Assembly (NCBI RefSeq): GCF_000721935.1
Contig: NZ_KL585451.1
Span: forward strand, 3,435 to 8,498
From: Streptomyces sp. NRRL WC-3549
GTDB taxonomy: Bacteria > Actinomycetota > Actinomycetes > Streptomycetales > Streptomycetaceae
Reading direction: 5' to 3'
DNA length: 5,064 nt
Part shown: positions 1 to 5,064 of the stretch, in pieces
Layout of the letters: the number at the start of each line of letters is the position of its first letter
Numbering within the stretch: the first letter of the stretch is position 1
Translations under genes and position numbers: made by a program
The notes under the pieces: model-generated
Seen by the model: only the letters and a program-made list of their open reading frames with translations
Databases searched by the model: none
What the model was told of the DNA's origin: nothing

Positions 1-153
1 TGGTACGACCGGTTCGGACGCCACCCGGATGTCGCCCCAGTTGGCGAGCATGGCGTTGAGCCGCAGGGTGACCCTGGTACGCCGGTCGTCGTCGGTGCCG
101 ACGGAGCTGAGCAGGGCTTCCAGCCGGTCGATCCCGGCGAGCACGGGGGCATC
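1..153 (-). other. C-terminal docking-domain-like helical tail, cut by the window edge
   Basis: After the ACP and a short acidic linker (PDTGAADAP) comes [15 protein letters not shown], then [17 protein letters not shown]. This pair of helices resembles the dimerising part of class 1 C-terminal docking domains, which follow the last ACP of many actinomycete PKS subunits (family pattern: LDRLEAAL, a short loop, then a helix ending LLARW). No next-module KS start (an EPIAIVGM-like sequence) follows in the 28 bases left. The inference is that the polypeptide ends soon after the window edge and that this module passes its chain to another PKS protein. The final recognition helix would lie beyond position 1 and is not seen. 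It shares the ACP frame. Confidence 0.78.
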
Positions 154-3100
154 CGCCGCGCCGGTGTCGGGGACGACCTCGGTGCGGAGGTGCGCCGCCA
201 GTTCCGTCGGTGTCGGGTAGTCGAAGACGAGCGTCGCCGGCAGCCGTAGCCCGGGGGCGGCGTTGAGCCGGTTACGCAGGTCTACGGCGATGAGCGAGTC
301 GAATCCGAGCTTCTTGAACGCCATGTCCGGTTCCACGGCGTCGGCGGAGGCGTGTCCGAGGACGGCGGCCGCGTGGGTGCGCACCAGGTCCAGGACCACG
401 TGGTCGCGGTCCTCCTCGGACAGCCCGGCCAGGCGCTGTGCCAGCGCGCGCCGGCGGCCGCCTGCGCGCGGAGCGCCGCGAAGTCCAGCCGGACCGGCAG
501 CAGCAGAGCGTCTTCGGAGGCCGTGGCGAGGTCGAAGAGGGCGAGTCCTTCCTCGGAGGAGAGCCCGGCGACACCGCCTCCGCTCATCCGGCGTACCTCC
601 GCGTCGCTGAGGTGCCCGGTCATGCCGCTCGCCTGGGCCCAGAAACCCCAGGCGAGGGTGGTGGCGGGAAGGCCGGAGGCCCTGCGGTGGTGGGCGAGGG
701 CGTCCTGGTAGGCGTTGGCCGCCGCGTAGTTGCCCTGCCCTGAGCTGCCGAGGGTGCCGGCGGCCGAGGAGAACATCACGAACGCCGACAGATCGCTGTC
801 CCGGGTGAGGTCGTGGAGGTTCACCGCTGCGTCGACCTTGGGCCGCAGCACCGCGTCCATCCGGGCGCCTGTGAGGGAGGTGATGACCCCGTCGTCCAGG
901 ACACCCGCCGCGTGTACGACGGCGGTGAGCGGATGGGCGGCGTCGATGGTGCCGAGTGCCAGGGCCAGTTGGTCCCGGTCCGCCGCGTCGCAGGCCACGA
1001 CGCGCGCTTCGGCGCCGGCGTCCCGCAGTGCGGCCAGCAGGTCGGCGGTGCCGTCGGCCGCGTCGCCCTGCCGGCTCAGCAGGAGCAGGTGGCGCACACC
1101 GTGGCGGGTGACCAGGTGGCGGGCGAGCAGGCTGCCCAGGGTGCCTGTACCACCGGTGACCAGGACAGTCCCTCCGCCGTCGAATGCGGCACCGGTGTCG
1201 CTGCCCGCTTCCGCTGCCACGCGTGCCAGGCGGGGCATCAGCACGGAGCCGTCCCGCAGGGCGAGTTGCGTCTCCGGCAGAGCCAGGGCCCCGGGCAGTG
1301 CGTGCCAGGAGGCCTCGCTGCCGTCGGCGTCGACCAGGACGAAGCGGTCGGGGTGCTCCGACTGCGCCGAGCGGACGAGCCCCCAGACCGGTGCCGTGGC
1401 GAGGCCGCCGACGCTCTCGCCCGTGGTGACAGCCACCGCGTTCGAGGTGCGGAGCACCAGCCTGGTGCCGGCGAGGCGCTCGTCGGCCAGCCAGCCCTGG
1501 AGCAGGGCCAGTGCGTCGCGGGCTGCGGTGTGCGCACCGGCTGTCGCGTCATGGGCCTCGGGAGCTCCGAGGCAGGCGATCACGGTGTCGGGCAGGGGCC
1601 TGCCGGCTTCGACGGCCGCGAGGAGCGCCTCGAGGTCCGCGTGCCCGTCGGCGTGGACGCCGGCTGCGGACAGCGGCGCGGGGTCTGCGCCCAGGACGGC
1701 CCAGGGGCCGGCGGGTGCGGGGCCGGCGGGTGCGACGGTCCCTGGCTCCCAGGAGAGCCGGAAGAGGGAGTCGTTCCCCTCCTGCGTGGCGGTCCTCAGC
1801 TGCTGGGGATCGACCGGCCGCATGTCGAGGGCGTCGACCGAGGCCACGGGCGCCCCGGTGCCGTCGGCCAGTTGGAACGCGATGCCGTTCGCACCGCTCG
1901 GGGAGAGCCGCGCCCGCAGGACGGACGCCCCGGTCGCGTACACGCTCACACCGCGCCAGGCGAACGGGAGCCGGGGCTTGCCGGCGTCTTCCCCGCGTCC
2001 CTGGCCGGGACCGAACGAACCGAGTCCCATCGCCTGCAGCGCGGCGTCGAACAGGGCGGGGTGGAGGGCGAATCCGGTGGCTTCGGCGCGACCGTCCTCG
2101 GGGAGCGCCACCTCCGCGTAGATGTCCTCACCGGACTGCCATGCGGAACGCAGGCCCTGGAACATCGGCCCGTATCCGAAGCCGAGCGCGGCGGCCTGTT
2201 CGTACACACCCGCGAGTTCGAGTTGTGTGGCCCCGGCGGGGGGCCAGGCGGTGAAGTCGAACGGCGCGCCGGATGCGGCGCGGGTCGCGAGCACACCGGT
2301 GGCGTGCCGTCGCCAGGGCGTCTCGGCGAGGCCGCCTGCCTCGGCCGGCAGGTCCGCCGGGCGGGAGTGGACGGTGAGCGGCCTGCGGCCGGTCGCGTCC
2401 GGAGCACCGACGACCAACTGCACCTGCATGGCGCCGCGTTCCTGCAGGACGAGCGGCGCCTCCAGGGTGAGTTCCTCCACGAGGTCGCAGCCGACCTGCT
2501 GTGCTGCGCGCAGTGCCATCTCCACGAATCCGGTACCCGGGAGCAGGATCGTCTCCATGACGACGTGGTCGCCGATCCAGTGCTGGGTACGTGGGGAGAG
2601 CCGGCCGGTGAACAGGTAGCCGTCGGCGTCGGCCAGGGCGACCCCGGCGGCGAGCATCGGGTGGTCGGCTGCGCCGAGGCCGATGGAGGCGGGGTCGCCG
2701 GACGTGCTGTTCCTGATCGGCAGCCAGTAACGCCGGTTCTGGAAGGCGTACGTGGGCAGCTCGGCCCGGCGCACGTCGCGCCCCGCGAAGAGCGCGGTCC
2801 AGTCGAGGGGGACCCCGTGCACGTGGGCGGTGGCGAGCGAGGACAGGAAACGGTCGGGACCGCCCTCGTCGCGGCGCAGCGAGCCGAGAACAGCGCCGTC
2901 GACGGCGGCTTCGTCCAGGGTCTCCTGGAGTCCGACAGCCAGGACGGCGTGCGGGCTGATCTCGACGAACACCCGGTGTCCCGCGCCGAGCAGGACCTGT
3001 GTGGTCTCCTCCAGGCGCACCGTCCGGCGGAGATTCGTGTACCAGTACTCGGCGTCCATGCCCGCGGTGTCCAGGAGTTCGCCCGTGACCGTCGAGTACA

Positions 3101-5064
3101 GGGGCACCTGCGAAGAGCGCGGAGCCACGTCGGACAGCAGGGCGAGCAGGCGGTCGTGGATGCGCTCCACGTGCGCACTGTGCGACGCGTAGTCGACGTC
3201 GATGCGCTTGGCGCGGACCCCCTCGGCCGTGCAGGCTGCGAGGAGCTCGTCAAGAGCGTCGGCGTCGCCGGAGACGACCACGGAGGACGGTCCGTTGACG
3301 GCCGCGACGGACAGGCGCCCCTCCCAAGGGGTGAGCCGCGCCCGTACCTTCTCCGAAGGCTCCGGTACGGAGGCCATTCCGCCCAGGCCGGACAGTTCCA
3401 GGATCGCCTTGCTTCGCAGCGCCACCACGCGGGCGGCGTCGTCCAGTGTCAACGCGCCGGCGACGCAGGCCGCGGCGATCTCGCCCTGCGAGTGGCCGAC
3501 GACGGCGGCCGGCTCGACGCCCGCGGCACGCCACACCTCGGCGAGCGAGACCATGACGGCCCACAGAGCGGGCTGCACCACGTCGACGCGGTCGAGTCCA
3601 GGGGCGTCCGGCGCTCCGCGCAGCACGTCCAGCAGGGACCAGTCGGTGTGGCCGGACAGGGCGGTGGCGCACTCGCGGATCCGCTCGGCGAACACCGGGC
3701 TGCTGTCCAGGAGTCCGCGTGCCATCCCCGCCCATTGCGCACCCTGGCCAGGGAACGCGAAGACGACCTTGGGCTCCTCCCCGGGGGCGACCGCCTGGAC
3801 GAGGCCGGGAGCTCCGGTGCCCTCCGCGAGGGCGGCGAGGGCGTGCAGGAGGTCGTCCCGGCCGGCCGCGACGACGGCCGCCCGGTGTCCGAAGCGGGTG
3901 CGGGACGTGGCCAGGGAGCAGCCGACGTCGGCCAGTACCGCGTCGTCGTGCGTCAGCAGGTGGCGGTGCAGGCGCCCGGCCTGGTCGCGCAGGGCCTCCG
4001 CCGAGGTTCCTGAAAGCACGAAGGGGAGGGCTGTCGCTCCGAGGAACGGTTCCTCGCCCGCCTCGGGGGCGGCCTCCGTCTGCTCGGGGGCCTCTTCGAG
4101 GACGACGTGGGCGTTGGTGCCGCTGATGCCGAAGGACGAGACGGCGGAGCGGCGCGGCCTGCCGGTCTCGGGCCACGGCACGGCCTTCTGCAGCAGGGAC
4201 ACCGCTCCCGCGGACCAGTCCACATGGGAGGTGGGCTCGTCCAGGTGGAGGCTCCGCGGCACCGTTCCCCGCTGCATCGCCAGGACCATCTTGATGATCC
4301 CGGAGACGCCTGCGGCGGCCTGCGAGTGACCGATGTTGGACTTGATGGAGCCCAGCAGCACGGGCTGGGGCCGGTCTGTGCCGTAGGTGGCGAGGACGGC
4401 CTGTGCCTCGATGGGGTCGCCCAGCGGCGTTCCGGTGCCGTGCGCCTCCACGACGTCGACGTCCTGGGTGGTGAGTCCCGCGTTGGCCAGGGCCTGTCGG
4501 ATGACTCGCTGCTGCGAGGGGCCGTTGGGCGCGGTCAGTCCGTTGCTGGCACCGTCCTGATTGATCGCCGACCCCCGGACCACGGCCAGGACCGGGTGGC
4601 CGTTGGCCTGGGCGTCGGACAGTCGCTCGACGAACAGGACGCCGACGCCCTCGCTCCAGCCGGTGCCGTCCGCGGATTCGGAGAAGGCGCGGCAGCGGCC
4701 GTCGGAGGCGAGGCCGCCCTGTCCGCTGAGCCCGGCGAAGCCGGCCGGGGTGGCCATGACCATGACGCCGCCCGCGAGTGCCATCGAGCACTCGCCGTTC
4801 CGCAGTGCCTGGGCTGCCAGGTGCAGGGCCACCAGGGACGACGAGCAGGCGGTGTCGACCGTGAGGGCGGGGCCCTCCAGGCCGAGCGTGTAGGACACCC
4901 TGCCGGAGATGACGCTCGCGGTGGTCCCGGTCAGGATGTAGCCGGCGTTGTTGTCCTCGGCCTTTTGCAGCAGACCGGTGTAGTCCTGGCCGCTGGAGCC
5001 GACGAAGACGCCGGTGCGGGTGCCTCGCAGGCCGGCCGGGTCGATGCCCGCCGCTTCGACGGCT
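1..5064 (-). CDS. Modular type I polyketide synthase, KS-AT-DH-KR-ACP module, partial at both ends and frameshifted
   Basis: This is one extension module of a giant cytoplasmic polyketide synthase. It condenses a methylmalonyl unit onto a growing acyl chain, reduces the beta-keto group and may dehydrate it. The first full codon in the window is at 5063, giving about 1539 residues in one frame down to about 447, followed by 149 residues in a second frame (codons from 447 to 1). Visible order: KS (residues 1 to ~322), AT (~433-745), DH (~801-1083), KR (~1099-1530), then ACP and a docking-like tail. The GTG at 4898, a possible start by simple ORF calling, is an internal Val in a conserved KS stretch ([14 protein letters not shown]). 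The 55 codons upstream of it are plain KS sequence, so the real start lies outside the window. The frame break near 447 separates the ACP from the rest; in the upstream frame translation ends at TAG 284-282 after 54 meaningless residues. Whether this is a real lesion or a sequence error cannot be told here. The pathway product is not identifiable. Confidence 0.95.
184..447 (-). other. Acyl carrier protein (ACP) domain, out of frame with the upstream domains
   Basis: The ACP carries the extender unit and growing chain on a phosphopantetheine arm. In the frame with codons from 447 downwards the translation is [18 protein letters not shown], a typical pre-ACP helix, followed by a complete ACP of about 75 residues. 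The attachment Ser is in [17 protein letters not shown] (Ser codon TCG 297-295). The conserved helix III region [19 protein letters not shown] follows. All hallmark residues are present, so the domain itself looks functional. In the sequence as given it cannot be made as part of the KS-AT-DH-KR polypeptide without correcting the break near 447. No ribosome binding site and start codon suited to separate translation were recognised in front of it. Confidence 0.93.
440..465 (-). other. Reading-frame break with missing KR-ACP linker
   Basis: Upstream of this point the KR is read in the frame whose codons start at 452, 449 and so on ([15 protein letters not shown]). Downstream, the ACP is read in the frame whose codons start at 447, 444 and so on ([13 protein letters not shown]). 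The two good frames meet at about 447-449, which needs a net loss of 3n+1 bases (or a gain of 3n+2). Related modules normally have about 30 residues here, with an LLRGLVR.PARR-like core, between the end of the KR and the LAQRLAGL helix; only about four are left. A deletion of roughly 25 codons plus one base fits both facts. The local sequence is almost pure G/C with short GCGC and GCCGCC runs, so a slip between short repeats or an assembly collapse is plausible. Read literally, translation continues for 54 wrong residues to TAG at 284-282. Confidence 0.85.
480..1185 (-). other. Ketoreductase (KR) catalytic domain, predicted B-type (B1)
   Basis: This domain performs NADPH-dependent reduction of the beta-ketoacyl-ACP. 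The nucleotide-binding motif TGGTGTLG is at residues 1303-1310 (first codon 1157-1155). The catalytic set is complete: Lys in RPKVDAA (839-837), Ser in MFSSAAG (767-765), Tyr in [10 protein letters not shown] (728-726) and Asn four residues later. LDD in GVLDDGVI (899-891) marks a B-type KR, which gives a D-configured hydroxyl. By the Keatinge-Clay scheme, the A-type Trp eight residues before the Tyr is Leu here. The B2 prolines (five before and two after the Tyr) are Ser and Ala. This fits B1, which does not epimerise the alpha-methyl. The domain ends normally through [16 protein letters not shown] and [14 protein letters not shown], after which the frame breaks. Confidence 0.94.
1190..1770 (-). 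other. Ketoreductase structural (non-catalytic) subdomain
   Basis: This is the degenerate Rossmann half that precedes the catalytic KR in reducing PKS modules and stabilises it. It begins at [10 protein letters not shown] (about 1770-1745), the usual entry sequence after a DH. It includes the conserved stretch [26 protein letters not shown] (about 1410-1330) and runs to MPRLARV just before the nucleotide-binding motif. No enoylreductase is inserted between this half and the catalytic half: the two are contiguous and about 195 residues precede the TGGTGTLG motif, the usual length for a DH-KR module. A perfect 15-bp tandem duplication near its start (1704-1733) lengthens a Pro/Ala linker. Confidence 0.9.
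1704..1733. repeat. Perfect in-frame 15-bp tandem duplication (APAGP x2)
   Basis: The 15-base unit at 1704-1718 is repeated exactly at 1719-1733. Being a multiple of three it keeps the frame and encodes [10 protein letters not shown], in the flexible linker near the start of the structural KR half. It looks like recent slippage in a tolerant loop and has no evident regulatory role. Confidence 0.9.
1815..2666 (-). other. Dehydratase (DH) domain with Gly-to-Glu change in its HxxxGxxxxP motif
   Basis: A PKS DH removes water from the beta-hydroxyacyl-ACP made by the KR. This is a full double-hotdog domain starting at DHPMLAAGV (His codon 2663-2661, residue 801). The catalytic His (codon 2567-2565, residue 833) and the catalytic Asp in [10 protein letters not shown] (codon 2048-2046, residue 1006) are both present. 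So are the supporting motifs GYGPMFQG (about 2185-2157) and LPFAW (about 1965-1950). The first motif reads [10 protein letters not shown], where the family pattern is HxxxGxxxxP: the Gly position is Glu (GAG, codon 2555-2553, residue 837). One G-to-A change in a GGG codon would explain it. The domain is otherwise of normal length and shows no other decay. Activity is therefore uncertain: the catalytic pair is intact, but a charged side chain replaces a small residue close to the active site. Confidence 0.9.
2830..3770 (-). other. Acyltransferase (AT) domain, predicted methylmalonyl-CoA specific
   Basis: This domain selects the extender unit from CoA and loads it onto the ACP of the module. 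It begins after a ~110-residue KS-AT linker, with [15 protein letters not shown] (first Phe of FPGQG at 3755-3753, residue 437). The nucleophilic Ser is in [10 protein letters not shown] (codon 3491-3489, residue 525). The Arg in ALRSKAI is the expected carboxylate-binding residue. The specificity motif is YASH (3191-3180, residues 625-628), whose His is also catalytic. YASH, the Gln in GHSQG and the upstream [12 protein letters not shown] are each typical of methylmalonyl-CoA ATs; malonyl-specific ATs usually have HAFH and GHS followed by Val or Ile. The three signatures agree, so an alpha-methyl branch is predicted with good confidence. A post-AT linker ending in [15 protein letters not shown] (about 2760-2720) follows; this is the normal AT-DH boundary. 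Confidence 0.95.
4098..5063 (-). other. Ketosynthase (KS) domain, N-terminally cut by the window edge
   Basis: This domain catalyses decarboxylative Claisen condensation between the incoming acyl chain, held on its Cys, and the extender unit on the ACP. It starts mid-domain at AVEAAGIDP, so roughly 100 residues of KS plus anything upstream are missing. The active-site Cys sits in DTACSSS (codon 4847-4845, visible residue 73). The two catalytic His residues are in [12 protein letters not shown] (codon 4442-4440, residue 208) and in [12 protein letters not shown] (codon 4328-4326, residue 246). The conserved Lys of that last motif is at 4343-4341. The Cys-to-first-His spacing of 135 residues fits the family. 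The domain closes with [14 protein letters not shown] near 4100. Cys, not Gln, in the active site means this is an extension KS and not a KSQ loading domain. All visible catalytic residues are intact. Confidence 0.96.

Noticed and set aside
29..743. Short plus-strand open frames near the ACP end, considered as a possible small divergent gene
   Set aside because: They are Ser/Arg/Ala-rich shadow translations with no convincing ribosome binding site, and they overlap the conserved ACP and KR coding sequence on the other strand.
1190..1815. A possible enoylreductase domain between DH and KR
   Set aside because: The stretch between the DH end and the KR nucleotide motif is only about 220 residues and is accounted for by the structural KR half. 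No second nucleotide-binding motif of the ER type is present.
813..4013. A 1066-codon open frame on the plus strand, opposite the PKS gene
   Set aside because: Its translation is low-complexity, rich in Gly, Arg, Val and Gln, and shows no recognisable domain. Long antisense frames are expected opposite GC-rich actinomycete genes because G/C-ended codons rarely give stops on the other strand. The minus strand has conserved catalytic motifs across the same span.
3250..4791. A 513-codon minus-strand frame overlapping the KS and AT
   Set aside because: It is the Arg/Gly/Pro-rich shifted frame of the PKS sequence, with no domain of its own; the KS and AT motifs all lie in the other frame.
4896..4898. 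GTG at 4898 as the start codon of the PKS protein
   Set aside because: It encodes an internal Val in the KS motif [12 protein letters not shown]. The preceding 55 codons to the window end are open and are clearly KS sequence.

Overview
The window is very GC-rich and is coding almost from end to end. It holds part of a single gene on the minus strand: the last visible module of a modular type I polyketide synthase (PKS). The G/C-ended codons and the style of the domains point to an actinomycete, most likely Streptomyces or a relative. Both ends of the gene lie outside the window. No intergenic DNA, RNA gene, mobile element, CRISPR array, promoter or terminator was seen.

In transcription order (5064 down to 1) the module reads: ketosynthase (KS, about the first 100 residues missing), acyltransferase (AT), dehydratase (DH), ketoreductase (KR, a structural half then a catalytic half), acyl carrier protein (ACP), and a helical tail resembling a C-terminal docking domain. 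There is no enoylreductase. KS, AT and KR carry all their expected catalytic residues. The AT has three separate signatures of methylmalonyl-CoA choice (VDVVQP, GHSQG, YASH). The KR has the LDD motif of B-type enzymes and looks like B1. The chemistry encoded is therefore extension by a methyl-branched C2 unit, reduction to a D-configured beta-hydroxyl and, if the DH works, dehydration to a methyl-substituted (E)-alkene. The docking-like tail suggests this is the final module of its subunit, which would hand its chain to another PKS protein.

Two things are odd. First, the reading frame breaks near 440-465, between KR and ACP. The frame that encodes KS to KR runs out of frame to a TAG stop at 284-282, whereas the ACP and tail are read cleanly from 447 to 1 in another frame. 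The KR-ACP linker, usually about 30 residues with an LLRGLVR-like core, is almost absent at this point, so the break looks like a deletion of 3n+1 bases, not just one lost base. Second, the DH motif HxxxGxxxxP has Glu in place of its Gly. The module may be decaying, or the break may be a sequencing or assembly fault in a run of almost pure G/C. Apart from these lesions the module is a standard one, and no previously undescribed kind of system is visible.
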